The translations under genes were made by a program, and so were the position numbers. 64,000 nucleotides of DNA from Pseudogymnoascus destructans (Eukaryota; Ascomycota; Leotiomycetes; Thelebolales; Thelebolaceae), in contig NW_020167536.1 of assembly GCF_001641265.1 (NCBI RefSeq), forward strand, positions 248,001 to 312,000. The letters run 5' to 3'. The stretch's first letter is position 1; every line of letters starts with the position of its first letter. Shown here piece after piece: positions 1 through 11,422 of this stretch. The notes under the pieces were generated by a model that worked only from the letters and a program-made list of their open reading frames with translations, had not been told where the DNA came from and did not search any database.

Positions 1-1880
1 AGGTCATTCGTCCCTTCTGATAGATTGAGCAGACGGTACCAATATGGATCCTGCGTTATGTTAGTTATATTTAAATTCGCTTCTAGAAAGGGAAGGCAAC
101 TTACCAAGCCTTTATTGCCCTCTTCGAGCACGTCGCTTCTTTCCTCCGCAGAGCTTCCCAGAGCGAGGATATCGACCCATCTCCCCACAACATCGCTATA
201 CTCAAGGCAGCGATTTGCCCAGCGTACAGTCACAAACTTGGCGCTGCGTACGATTGTGTCATCTTTCTCTTGTAACATATAAGAAAGCAACAGTAACCGA
301 AGTTCGTCTCGCAGCGAAGGGTCCAATGGGCCAGAAAACGCATTTAACAGACTTGCCAATGCCCCTTCAATGCTAATGAAAATGCTTTCAGACGACTTTT
401 CTTCAGTCAGAGACCGAAACAGCCAACGAATGAGATCAAGCCCAGGTTCAAGGACGGTCGATGGTACCGTCTTTGCCATTGAGCCAAGGGTCTCATATGC
501 CAATGCTCGAAGAGCCACTTCATCAGAAGACCGACTGTTGGGCACTGGCCAGCCTTGTTCTTCAATGAAAGAGCGAAGGAAGGTTATAATAGACGGAGCG
601 GCGCGCTTTAAATCATCCGGTGAACCCATTCTAGAAACCCAATTCATGAAGTTGAACATTGCGTTCCGCAATTTCAAGGCTTCCAGTCCTTGCACAGGAG
701 GAGCATCAGGCATGGCCGGTTGGATGCTACCCTGAACAATTCGGACAATCTTATCAGGATATGTTGTTGACGCAGAAGATTTTGCCATCAACGCGAGGAT
801 GCGTGTCTGAAGTGCCGGCTTCGAAGACATATATATATCGAAAAGCTTGCTAATTACAGACTTGTCTTCTAACGACACCGTGCTTCGTTTAAGTAAATCT
901 TCTCCGAAACTAGAAATCCGTGAGTTGGTGTCCGCAGCTGCAAATACTGCTGGGATAAAACGCTCTGGGTCTTTGAATGCTCCGCTAGTGAGAAATTTTA
1001 GAGCGGTTATTTTGGTCTCTGTTACGTTAAGACCTTCTTGGGCTTTAGGATTCCAAGTATCCTCTTTTCCATTCTGAGTGAGAAAGGCATAGTCGTCGGC
1101 GGATAGACCAGTACTGGCAATGCTTCCTCCACCGGAGCCTGCAAGAGATTTGGCTGGATTGAATAAAACAAGCTTTCCGAACCAGGAAGCAACAAACTCC
1201 GCATCTTCTGGATGTTCGTCAAGGCCTAGCTTGGTACGAAGTTCGTCGTCTTCCTTGCTCCCTCTTACCGGCAGCATCATCTGTGGCAACAGACGTAAGA
1301 AGAGATTAAAAACTGTGGTACAAGTAGGCTTGCCAGCATCTTTGGCGATCCCGTGCAGCAGGATTGGCAGTAGATCAATTTGTTCCTACTTCTGTCAGTT
1401 AAATTCTAATGGCCAGTAAAGACGACGGACAGTTGGGGAGAGCTTGCCAATACTCTGCTGGATGAAGAGCAAGTCAAAATGCCGTATCATGGACGACTCC
1501 GGGTTGTCTTTATACTGCTGCAGCAGTGCTGCAACTGGCAGGACAACATTTCTGCGTGCTGTTAGCTAGGAGTATGGTAACCCTGCCGCCACAAACAAAA
1601 ACTCACTGGTCTCCCGAGAGTCTAATTTTGATATGCTGGCAAGTTGCAATAACCTACACACAGGTCAATAAGTGGACATCAGATAGGAAATATTAATAAG
1701 CCCAAAAAACATTACCTTGTTTCGTACTGCTTGGTGTTCACTTCCAAGCTTTAGAAGCACGGGAGGAAGATACACCTTCAGAACCGATTCAAGCTTCTCA
1801 TCCTTGGCAAGAGCTATCCTCATCTCAACTTTTCCAACGAGCTCTAGCTCGCGGGCTTCGGATGGGGCGGACGATGCCAT
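1..1880 (-). CDS. ECM29: Proteasome adaptor/scaffold protein ECM29, N-terminal part (runs off the window)
   Basis: Five exons read as one frame on the minus strand: 1716-1880, 1607-1653, 1431-1551, 105-1385 and 1-50, about 554 residues with the rest beyond base 1. The start chosen is the ATG at 1880 (MASSAPSEARELELVGKVEM); an in-frame ATG further upstream would add 11 residues that do not look like the family. Recognised family segments include VRNKVIATCQHIKIRL, MIRHFDLLFIQQSIGKLS and KGLDPYWYRLLN, joined across introns whose phases agree. Ecm29 is a long HEAT-repeat protein that binds the 26S proteasome and tethers the 19S and 20S particles, with roles in quality control and stress disassembly. 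The 45-bp intron at 1386-1430 has a less common GTCCGT donor and is the least certain junction. It is divergently arranged with the UBX gene. No stop or frameshift is visible. Confidence 0.93.
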
Positions 1881-2585
1881 TATGCCTCGCTCGCCACTGC
1901 TCGGATATGGCAATGATTATAAAGACACGCGTTGAACTCAAAAAACCATCGCTTCAGGGGAAGCAATCGAGTGTGTAAGATGGAGTAAAGTGAAATAAAG
2001 AATGAGAGAACTACTCTCCGTATAATGTAGTTTGAAGGAGACTCGTAATTCTAGGTCTGCCTATCCTTCTTCGCCACAAACCTTACTATTCCTATCTCGT
2101 AGTCGGCGAACGAGCAGGCGGTTACGGTAATGCGTGTACTTAAGACATGACGCCGGGAATATTATAATCCGACCCGACGTCACTGGAGGGCTTATCCAGG
2201 AACTTCCAAAGCCCACGACGTTGGTGGCCAGGTCCGTTGGCTATCGCATCACCTTACATTAGCTATCATCGACAGCGAAAAACGATCTACATATTTCTCC
2301 CAATCTATACCTTGCCTTACCAGGGCCCGGCAAATTCATTCAGACACAGCTCGTCTGGAAAGTTCATATTTTCGACCAAATACCAGTTTTCGGCGGGGCG
2401 AGGCACCTTGGACCTATCTGCACTTAGCACGATAGTCCGCCACTACAAACGAACCATAAATCCACACAACCTCGCGCCGTTACGTTTGTCAACAACACCA
2501 CTGCCTTTCATCCCTTCCATCGACGAGAAATATAATCTTTTTTGCCTCAACTCTATCCCGAGAATTTCATCGCTTGGTAGGCGTC
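1881..2585. promoter_or_regulatory. Shared divergent promoter region between ECM29 and the UBX-domain gene
   Basis: This 705-bp stretch separates two divergent starts. I see no gene in it; short open frames here have no protein-like composition. Both neighbours belong to ubiquitin-proteasome biology, so co-regulation is possible, but that is inference from arrangement only. No specific operator was recognised. Confidence 0.4.
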
Positions 2586-4307
2586 ATGGACGAGGCAGTG
2601 GGGGATTTCTGCGCCATCACTGGCGCAACTCCCCAGGTTGCACGACACTTCTTGAACCTTTCCGATAGCAACCCAAACCAAGCGATACAGCTGTTCTTCG
2701 ACTCACCCGAGCTGGCATCTGCCGCGAACGAGGAATCTCAACATATACCACCTGCTCCAGCTGCTGCATCTAGTCGCCCTCCAGCGAGGAGTACGTCTGG
2801 GGGTCACGAAGACGAACATGGAGTCGTCCACCTAGACTCCGACAGCGACGACAATGCAATGGACGAAACCGATGATGATATCGTGGAAACGCATACACCG
2901 CCGGCTCCAACTTCAACGACGGCTCCACAAATCTCTGCGTACGAAGACGATGAAGCTATGGCACGAAGGCTCCAAGAAGAGATGTACGCTGGGGGTGATA
3001 TGGGTGGAGACTTTGATGCAGATGGCGTGAGAGCCCCTATTGCAAGAACAACCGAGACACTGGTCGGGCCAGGTGCGGACTGGGGCTCAGAAGATATGCA
3101 GAGCAACGTCCTCCAGCAGATGCGTCAAAGGGCGGCCATGGCGAGACCAAGTAAGTTGATGCATGAAGGGATAACGGCCATTTCATTTCACTAACCCCAT
3201 CCAGGAGGGAGGCCTAGCGTTTTCAACCAATACGCATCTTCATCTTCGATATGGGAAAATGCCGATGCTGGACCTGCGGCGCATAGAGAAGGTCTGGCTG
3301 CTGCCACAGGGGGTCAATCAGAGACATCTACGAAAGCTGCTAGACTTGCAGAACTCTTCCGTCCTCCATTTGAGCTTATCTCACGACTTTCTTGGGACGA
3401 TGCGCGTGATCTGGGAAAAGAGGAGGAGAAGTGGATTCTGGTCAATATCCAGGACTCTGCCGTTTTCGACTGTCAGGCTCTTAATCGTGATATTTGGAAG
3501 CATGAGGGAATCAAAGAGACTGTCAAGGAGAACTTCATCTTCATGCAGTATTCCAAGGATGACCCGGCTGGGCAGCAATACATCCAGTACTACTTTCAGC
3601 AACACGAGGACCAAAATGCGTACCCACACATCGCCATTGTCGACCCTCGTACGGGCGAGCAGCTGAAGGTCTGGTCTGGTCCACCGGCTCCCAAGTCCAT
3701 GGATTTTCTAATGCAACTCCACGAATTCCTTGACCGCTACAGCTTGGACGTCACGGTCAAAAACCCAGTCGCCAGGCGAAAGGCCGAGAAGCCTCCATCC
3801 ATGGAAGTCGAAAAACTCACCGAGCAGCAGATGATGGATCTAGCACTCCAGAACAGCCTATCGAATGGTGCCGACACCGAAAGAAAGCACCACGATCCCG
3901 ATGATCTGACCAAAAGCATCGGCGACATCAGCAAGGGCAAAGGGAAAGAGGAGGAAGAACCAGAAGCCCAGGACGAGGAAATGGAAGACGTCAACGAAGA
4001 GGTTAACGCTGCATTTGCAAGCATACCATCTGATCAGCCCCATACGGAACCTACCCCTGACCCAGTCACCACTACGCGCATCCAGTTCAAGCACTCCGGC
4101 GGCCGCGTCGTGCGCCGCTTCAACGTCGCGGATCCCGTGCGGAGGATCTACGAATGGCTTAAGTCGGACCCAATTGATGGCAAGGTCGGCGTCGCGTTCG
4201 AGCTCAAGAAGAGCATGGGTGGCGACCTCATTGAGATCCTGGACCAGCCGATCGCCGATTCGGGCCTGAAGAATGGGACAGTCATGGTGGAGTATTTAGA
4301 GGGTTAG
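2586..4307 (+). CDS. UBX5: UBA-UAS-UIM-UBX domain protein, p97/Cdc48 cofactor (Ubx5/UBXN7 type)
   Basis: Two exons, 2586-3150 and 3205-4307, give 555 residues; the 54-bp intron has GTAAGT donor and CAG acceptor and preserves frame. The ATG at 2586 (MDEAVGDFCAITGATPQ) starts directly on the UBA-like helix. Domains in order: UBA-like about 1-45; acidic linker with a UIM-like segment (DDEAMARRLQEEMY); thioredoxin-fold UAS about 230-375 (WILVNIQDSAVFDCQ, FIFMQYSKDD); UIM-like helix about 396-408 (QQMMDLALQNSL); charged linker; UBX about 476-555 (TRIQFKHSGG to the C-terminus). This architecture is that of Ubx5/UBXN7, which link Cdc48/p97 to ubiquitylated substrates and cullin ligases. No truncation seen. 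Substrates cannot be told from sequence. Confidence 0.93.
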
Positions 4308-5473
4308 TGGGGTGTGTGAGGGTTGGGTTAGATGAGATAAGGGCATTTTCGTGGGGTTTATGAATGGATGGATGGATGGGTGTGATAGGGGGCGTTTGGC
4401 TTGAGTTAATGATCACGGTCTAGATCTAGAATGGAGGAGAAAACAGTGAGATAGTTCATGTCATAGAGGGAAGAATGGTGATGGCCATACCTGAACCAGA
4501 CCTGACTCCGAGCAGTGGAGAGTAGCTGAAGGCGCGGATTTCAACAGAAACAGATGCTCATATAGGCACAAGAGGCAGAAGTAGTAATATACATTATCTC
4601 CAAAAAATCTAAAGGAGTCGTAAATCATAGATTGGGGTATAGCAACAACAGAAGCAGTCAACGATGAAACACATGCCCTCCCGGAACCCACGTCTTATCC
4701 CTAACACAATACCACGAATCCGTCTCACTCGTCCCTCAACCCAAAAGTAAACAAAACTGCCCAGCCAACACAATGGACATGGTATATTTACCACAACAAA
4801 TAAAGTAAAAACGTAAAAAATGCCAATCGTGCATTTTAAACCATCGATCGCAGAGGATTTACGGGATTTCCAACCGATTTACAGTCGTACTCATAAGCCC
4901 AGAATATCGAAACGCCAGTGGGGAATGCCACGCTTAAGCGTTTCAACTCCGATGCACGAAAACCCACCACGTTGCGTCAACTTGCACCTTCAGCTAAATC
5001 CCACTTGTATACCCAAACATACGCCGGTATAGTTTAGTAGATGCCCTGGATGATTGTTTACCTTTACACTCCTTTACACTCTCTCTTTGACTTTTGTTTC
5101 AAGTGGTTCTCCAGCGAATGTGTAGCTCCTTCCTTCCTTGTTCTCTCTGATCGCGGCAAGACAAGGCGCATCTGTCTGTCTGTCCGCTGCAAGTCTGCCC
5201 AAGATACCAACGACGACCGACTTTCTTTGGGCTTTGCTATACCGCCCCCGAGAACGATATATTCCACGTCCAATACGCGATTTCGACGCGTCAAGAACGA
5301 AAAAAGATACCAGCTGCGACCGAGCCTGAGGGAATACAGCAGGAAGCAAGGCGAACCCAGTACCCAGCTCCCCTTCAGATAAGGAAATCGCTAGAGTTAC
5401 ACAAAAAGCTCCACAACAGGGAATTCTAAATTCCCTAGACACAAAATCGAGAGAAAAACTTTGATCTGCAAAG
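4308..5473. other. Intergenic region without recognised gene
   Basis: About 1.17 kb between the UBX gene and the kinase gene, including the 3' UTR of the former and the likely 5' leader of the latter. Short frames on both strands lack recognisable domains or codon bias. Nothing else identified. Confidence 0.4.
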
Positions 5474-7759
5474 ATGACCAGCGGCATGGGAGGCTCGGTC
5501 GATCCTGAGACTCTCTACACGAAGCAGAATTGCATTGGTACGGAAGCATAGCTAATTATGCTTTTTGAAGCTCGTTGCTGACTATCTCCAGGCGGTGGGA
5601 GCTTTGGCAAAGTCTACAAAGGGTTAGTTGCCCCTCCGATTTAGTATAAATTATATTTGCTAAGTCCCAAGAAGTGTAGACAGACGCACCGGCCAGTCCG
5701 TCGCTATCAAGGTCATCGATGTCGAAAATGCCGAAGATGAGGTCGAGGATATCATACAGGAGATCTCGATTCTGTCGGAGCTCCACTCACCCTACGTCAC
5801 ACAGTACCACGGCTCATATCTCAGGGGTTCGGATTTATGGATCATAATGGAGTTCTGTTCGGGCGGGAGTTGTGCGGACTTAATGAAGCCGGGCGCGATA
5901 CAGGAGGAGTACATATCGATTATCATACGGGAGCTGCTGATGGGGCTGGACTATCTGCATGGAGATAAGAAGCTGCATAGAGATATCAAGGGTGGGGATT
6001 TCATGCTGAAGGTTGAGATAATGGCTAATTTTATACCACAGCGGCCAACGTCCTTCTGGGTTCGAACGGACAGGTAAAGCTGGCAGATTTCGGCGTTTCG
6101 GGGCAGCTCTCGGCCACTATGACGAAGAAGAATACGTTTGTTGGCACGCCATTCTGGATGGCTCCGGAAGTTATCAAGCAATCTGGGTACGATCATAAGG
6201 CGGATATTTGGTCTCTGGGGATTACTGCGTTGGAGTTAGCGAACGGGGAACCGCCATATTCCGATATTCATCCTATGAAGGTTCTGTTCTTGATCCCAAA
6301 GAACCCTCCGCCAAAGCTTGAGGGCAACTTCACGAAGGCGTTCAAGGAGTTTGTTGAGCTGTGTTTACAGCGAGACCCGAGGGATCGGCCCTCGGCAAGA
6401 GACTTATTGAAGCACCCATTTGTACGCCGAGCGAAGAAGACTTCCTACCTTACGGAACTCATTGAACGTCATGAGCGATGGGCAATGAATCACAAGAGCG
6501 ACGCGGAAGACTCTGACGAGGAGTGGGACCAACCTCAACAAATGAGCCAGGAGAGTGAAGACTTGTGGGATTTCGGTACTGTCCGGCCTGCTGGCGGGAA
6601 AGGGGGCAGTCGATTTGGTCTCGGCGCTATGGGAGAGTCTGCTACAAATGCTAGGTCTTCAAGGTCCTCGGAATCGGTCGATGACTACGCAGAGAGACCA
6701 CGCGAACGATCACCAACAAAAATGAAGGACTCTGGGTATATTTCCAGCGTGGATACGGTGAAGGCACAGGTCCAAGGTGGGAGGCAAGTTTCGCCACAGC
6801 GACGCCCCGTACCACCGATGCCGCAGCAATCACCGTCCAAAGTCCCATTACCTCCGTCCCCAATAAAACCGTCACCGCAGTTTCCACAAACGCCGCGGAC
6901 AGCATCCGTAGCACCATCAGAGGCGACCGATTCACCGGATTACGACGAGTCATTGCGCGAGCAGCTGCGCAAGGATATGGTTTTCCTAAACCTAGGCGCA
7001 ACATCGTCCCCGCAGCCACCAACTCCACCACCGCGCAATATCGTGCTGCAGCCACCGCAACCACCACAGCTACACCTCAACGCACAACACCAACCCTCCC
7101 CCCCACCACGACCAACCGGCCAACAGCCACTCCCCCGCCTAACCCCGATGAAGCTCCCCGAAATCCCCCCTTTCCGCGGCGGCGGCGCAAAGCCACTCCA
7201 CAACTTCACGAACCAACCACAACCCGGCCCCGCAACCTCTAAACCGCAACCCCTATCCCCCACCGCCTACAACCCTCCTCAACTCCAAAACATCCCCCCG
7301 CCGCGACAGCAGCAACAGCCTGAGCTCATCCAGCGCGCCCTCGCCCTCCCCTCCAAACTCCTCAACAAGCAATCCGTCGACAGCCTCCGGTGCGACACCC
7401 CCCCAACCTTCCCCTCCCCCGCTCCCGAATCCTCAGACGGCGAGCTCGACGCGCTGAACCACGTCATCTTCCCGGCGCTGGAAGAGGCGCTCAAGCGGCG
7501 CGAGGTGCATCTGCAGCGGTGGCTGCATCGGAGCGCCGCGGGGAGTCCGATCGCGACGCCGAAGACGCAGAGGGTGCAGGCGGGGCATGAGAGGATTAGG
7601 AGGTTGGTGTTTAAGATTGCGAATCAGTTTAAGGAGATTGATCGGATTGATCGGGAGGAGAGGGTGGGGATGGGGAAGGAGGTGGATGTTTTTTTGGAGG
7701 GGTTGTTAGAGGAGGTTTTGGTGAGGGTGGAGCCGTTGGAGGAGGAGGAGGTGTTGTGA
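5474..7759 (+). CDS. Ste20-family germinal-centre-like serine/threonine kinase (MST3/STK24-25, Sps1/Kic1 type)
   Basis: Four exons, 5474-5537, 5592-5622, 5675-5991 and 6042-7759, encode 709 residues; each junction restores a kinase motif. Glycine loop GGGSFGKVYKG at 22-32, catalytic lysine K44 in VAIK, HRDIKAANVLL at 133-143, DFG at 153-155, and the Ste20 signature GTPFWMAPE at 172-180 are present, so an active kinase is expected. The kinase domain (about 16-270) is followed by an acidic stretch, then a long Pro/Gln-rich low-complexity region, and a helical acidic C-terminus from about 610. GCK-group kinases of filamentous fungi act in polarity, septation and NDR-kinase (MOR-like) signalling; which paralogue this is (POD-6/Kic1 or MST-1/Sps1) I cannot decide. 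Codon choice is C-rich in the disordered middle and G-rich at the 3' end. Confidence 0.92.
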
Positions 7760-8445
7760 TGGGGCTTGGGGGGGGGGGTGGTTTATGAATACCCGTGATG
7801 ATGGCTATGCTTGTGATATGATGGTTAGAAATGGGAATGGGCTGGGTAGGGGTGGGATAGTTGGATGGGGCTGGGTTTGGCGTCGGGAAGGGCGTTATGG
7901 GCGTCGAGGGCATTTTGGCCATGTGTGTTGACGGATTCGCATTGTTGGGGCACTCTTCTCCTCCCCCCTTTTTTTTGTTATGTTGGATTGGGAATGGAGA
8001 CCTTGGTGCGTTTTTTAGAGATGGGGGAGGGGTTGGGATGAAGTAGATGGGAAATCAAGACTTGAGACATGAGGAAAGTAGACAATGAAGAACTTAGCGG
8101 CTCGTTTGATTTTGATCTTGCTATATGCATATCTGTCGTGGTTTAATATGGAGCGTGACTGTGACACTCGCATATCTTCGGAGTGTTTTTACGGCAAAAA
8201 CAGCACATCCCCTCACAAACTACACCATAAAAAAACGCGAGTGGGTGTTCAAGAAAGGTTTATTGTGTATGTTCTTATATGACCAATCTCGCCCATCCAA
8301 ACCCCCAGACCACCTCTCCATCACGTACCCCCCACCCCTTATTCATTTCCCAAAGGTGTATCGCTTGTACGGTCTATCTCTAAACGCATCAAACGATTCT
8401 ATATATACACTCTCACTGTCGTTCCCGCAATGGCCTCAAGCCACT
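7760..8445. other. Convergent intergenic region (kinase / IDH1 3' ends)
   Basis: 686 bp between two 3' ends. It begins with a G-rich run (about 7767-7779) downstream of the kinase stop. No coding frame with domain content was seen. Confidence 0.4.
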
Positions 8446-9800
8446 TTACATCTTATCGAGGACCGCGCGGGTGAACTCGTTCGTGGTGCTGTTACCGCCC
8501 ATGTCGCGGGTGCGGACTTGTCTGGGGAGAGTGTTAGCAAGAGTGTGGTAAATAAGAAGGGGGAAGTGAAACATACCCTGCAGCAATAACATCGTACACC
8601 GCCTTGGAGATGCGGTTGGCGTGCTCATCAAGGCCAAGGTGTCTCAGCAGCATAGCGCCGGAGAGCAACATGGCAGTTGGGTTAGCCTGGTCCTTGCCCT
8701 TGATATCAAGACCGACGTGACGGCATCCGGGCTCGAAGACAGCGACATCACGACCCATGTTGCAACCTGGGACGATACCAGGGCCACCAACGAGGGCAGC
8801 GCCGACGTTGGACAAGATGCCTCCGTAAAGGTTGGGCATGACCATGACGTCGAATTGCTGTGGGCGGGAGACACACTGCATGGAAGCGTTGTCGACGATC
8901 ATGTCGCTAGACTCGAGGGTGGGGAAGTCCTTGGCGACGGCGTTGAAGGTGTTGCGGAAGAGACCATCGGCCAGCTTCATGATGTTGGCCTTGTGGATGC
9001 AGGTGACCTTCTTGCGGTTGTTTGCGAGGGCGAAGCTGAAGGCGAACTTGGCGATGCGCTCGGACTTGGCGCGGGTGATGATCTTGAGCGACTCCACGAC
9101 GCCGGGGACGGACTGGTGCTCTAGGCCGGAGTACTCGCCCTCGGTGTTCTCGCGGATGATGGCGAAGTCGACGTTCTTGTGGCGGGTCTCGTAGCCGGGG
9201 ATGTTCTTGATGAGGACGACCGAGGCGTAGATGTCGAGCTCCTGGCGGAGAGCGACGTTGAAGGACTGGTGGCCGGAGCGCTCGACGGGGGTGTGCAGGA
9301 TGCCCTTGAGGCCGATCTTATTGCGCTTCAGGGAGGCGATGGACTCGCGGAAGAGCTCCTCGGAGTGCTTTGCTCCGGACTCGAGGCCGGAGACATCGAC
9401 TTGCTCCCACTCAATGGGGACGTTGTCGGCCTTGAAGACGGTCTTCACGGACTCTGTGATCTCCGCTCCGATACCATCACCTGGGATGAGGGTAACTGTG
9501 TATTTGGAACCATACTTGGTAGGCTGGTGGAGTGAATTGGTAAGCAAACGACCCTTTGACGACGTAGGGATCGGCTTCTAGTACCTTGAAGATATCACTC
9601 TGCACGCTTGCGAAAGACCTGCGGATCTCAGCAGAGGTGCTCGACGACGCGGAAGTGGCGTTCCTCAAAAGGCCCTGATAAGAGACGAGACGTTAGCGAC
9701 AGAAGTTGATTTGCGCGATTTTCGCGCCATTGCCAATGGTTGAAGGGCAGAAATCGGATTTGCTTACTTGCGCCGAGCGAGCAGAGCTTCGGGACAGCAT
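8446..9800 (-). CDS. IDH1: Isocitrate dehydrogenase [NAD] subunit 1, mitochondrial
   Basis: Four minus-strand exons, 9768-9800, 9585-9674, 8577-9523 and 8446-8521, give 381 residues. The first exon is only 11 codons (MLSRSSARSAQ) and with exon 2 makes an Arg/Ser-rich, acid-poor mitochondrial presequence. The mature part begins near KPTKYGSKYTVTLIPGDGIG and shows beta-decarboxylating dehydrogenase signatures: IIRENTEGEYSGLEH, NIMKLADGLF, DNASMQCV, and NLYGGILSNVGAALVGG. The last exon ends VRTRDMGGNSTTNEFTRAVLDKM-like, as in fungal Idh1. Idh1 is the regulatory subunit of the hetero-octameric NAD-IDH of the TCA cycle in the matrix and binds AMP. Junctions are supported by consensus donors, CAG acceptors and phase. 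Nothing odd seen. Confidence 0.95.
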
Positions 9801-10711
9801 GTCGCAGGTGGTAGAGAGAGAGTTTGGGTAGGAATGTTGAACTGGCAATCTCTTGATCCGGATGACCGCGTGAAAAGTAGTTACAGCCTTTGGATATCCC
9901 GCAGTCGCTTAGTAGTTGGAGAAATCGTCACGTGTTGGGGTCGGCGTCTGTCGTAAACTCCTTGGCGTAAATTTCTTAGCGCAGCAACGTTCCTTTCGTC
10001 CATTTTTGAAGGCAATCCACATTTCTCGAGAAATGTGATAACGGAGAGAAAAGTGAGAGTAAATCATATAAAATAATAAGCATCAATTTAAACATCCACA
10101 CCAAGGTAAGCTTATTTATTCGTTTATGTCAAAATAGTCACAGTTCACAATTATCATTTTCAACTTGAGAAGAAAAGAGCAATGGAGCCAGGCAGGTCAA
10201 TTATAGACTTCAATCTATATGCCCATGTATATGGCTCTTTAGATAACAGAATTTTGCGTCCCAATACTAAAAAAACAGTTTACTACAAGTTAAACCAACA
10301 ATTAGCGTGCTCTTGCGAGGCCACCCATGTATAATAAAGTCAGCCACTTTAATTTCGAGGTTTGGGCCGACATGCACACGCTCCCTCAATTAAGCATCAG
10401 AAGCCTGGCGCGGCGGATGATGGAGCGAAAGAAATAAAACGACCTTGCGCATGAGACTGCGAAAATATATCCGTAGGTTTACGGTATGAGTGGAAGATCA
10501 AGCTTCAACGGTCACGCAGTTGGGGTCGACTTTGCGGCAGTCGTAAGGCTGCTCTTCATGAAAATGATGAAATAGCCGTGGATCGGTGGGGAAAATAGCA
10601 GTAGTGGTGTAATGAGGCGGCCGAAAAATTCTCTTGGAATTCTGTTCCTTTTCCAAACCGCCGCTGGGAAGACAGTTAGTATCAGTCAATGCACAAGGAA
10701 ACATGGTGAGC
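9801..10711. other. Intergenic region upstream of IDH1
   Basis: About 0.9 kb, AT-rich around 10020-10400, between the IDH1 start and the 3' end of the pheromone gene. It must contain the IDH1 promoter and the pheromone 3' UTR. I see no gene or repeat in it. Confidence 0.4.
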
Positions 10712-11422
10712 CTACAACTCAAGAGCCTCTGCAGCAGCCTCCGCAAGGGCATTTGCCTCACGCTTGGCCTTGCCGCATGGCTGCCCGGGGCGCCAGCAGA
10801 AAGCCTCAGCAACGGCCTCAGCATCACGCTTGACTTTGCCGCATAGCTGACCAGGACGCTGGCAGAATGGCTCGGGGGCGGGCTCGGCGAGGGCAGAAGC
10901 AATAGCATCAGCCGCGCGCTTGACCTTGCCACATGGCTGCCCTGGACGCCAGCAGAAAGCCTCTGCCTCAGCCTCGCGCTTGACTTTGTCGGCGATTTCA
11001 GCTGCAGATATGTCAGTATTGGTCTCTATTGAAGATGAAGGGAAAGGGGCAGACATACCATCAGCGACAGCCTCCGGCTCTGGGAACGCCTCGTCGATGG
11101 CGAGCTTGTCAAAGAAGGCCTCGGCCTCGGGGTTGGCATCAGCGACGGTATGGGCGAGAGCCAGAGCAGCGCGCTTGGCCTTTTCGCATATCTGGCCTGG
11201 ACGCCAGCAGAAGGCGGAAGCTTCGGCTTCGGCAATGGGCTCGTCGAATGCTTCGGCTTCGGCAATGGGCTCGTCGAAGGCTTCGGCGAAGGCTTCGGCG
11301 GCTCGCTTGACTTTGTCGCAGGGCTGGCCGAGGCGCCAGCAGAATGGCTCGGCAGCGGCGATGGCGGCGGAGTTGACACCGGCCACGAGGGCGGCGACAC
11401 AGAGGGTTGCGAGATACTTCAT
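10712..11422 (-). CDS. Alpha-factor-type mating pheromone precursor with five pheromone repeats
   Basis: Two exons, 11059-11422 and 10712-11001, give 217 residues; the 57-bp intron (GTATGT donor, CTGACAT branch-like site, CAG acceptor) joins EAVAD to AEIADKVKR. A signal peptide (MKYLATLCVAALVAGVNSA) leads to five Cys-flanked decapeptides, each followed by a KVKR or KAKR Kex2-type site: FCWRLGQPCD, FCWRPGQICE, FCWRPGQPCG, FCQRPGQLCG and FCWRPGQPCG. Spacers are rich in EA, PA and EP dipeptides, the substrate of Ste13-type dipeptidyl aminopeptidase. It would be secreted and bind the Ste2-type receptor of the opposite mating type (MAT1-1-expressed in related fungi). A KVKR site at the exon 2 start has no preceding core. 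The intronless frame is also open, so splicing should be confirmed from RNA. Confidence 0.93.
   Translation of the reverse strand: MKYLATLCVAALVAGVNSAAIAAAEPFCWRLGQPCDKVKRAAEAFAEAFDEPIAEAEAFDEPIAEAEASAFCWRPGQICEKAKRAALALAHTVADANPEAEAFFDKLAIDEAFPEPEAVADGMSAPFPSSSIETNTDISAAEIADKVKREAEAEAFCWRPGQPCGKVKRAADAIASALAEPAPEPFCQRPGQLCGKVKRDAEAVAEAFCWRPGQPCGKAKREANALAEAAAEALEL
10772..11344 (-). repeat. Five pheromone-coding repeats inside the precursor
   Basis: Core positions in precursor order: 11315-11344 (FCWRLGQPCD), 11183-11212 (FCWRPGQICE), 10928-10957 (FCWRPGQPCG), 10838-10867 (FCQRPGQLCG), 10772-10801 (FCWRPGQPCG). The two cysteines and GQ are invariant. A 30-bp spacer duplication in exon 1 (about 11220-11280, coding EAFDEPIAEA twice) is nearly exact. 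Confidence 0.9.

Noticed and set aside
8621..9581. Plus-strand frames opposite IDH1.
   Set aside because: Antisense shadows of a clearly conserved gene.
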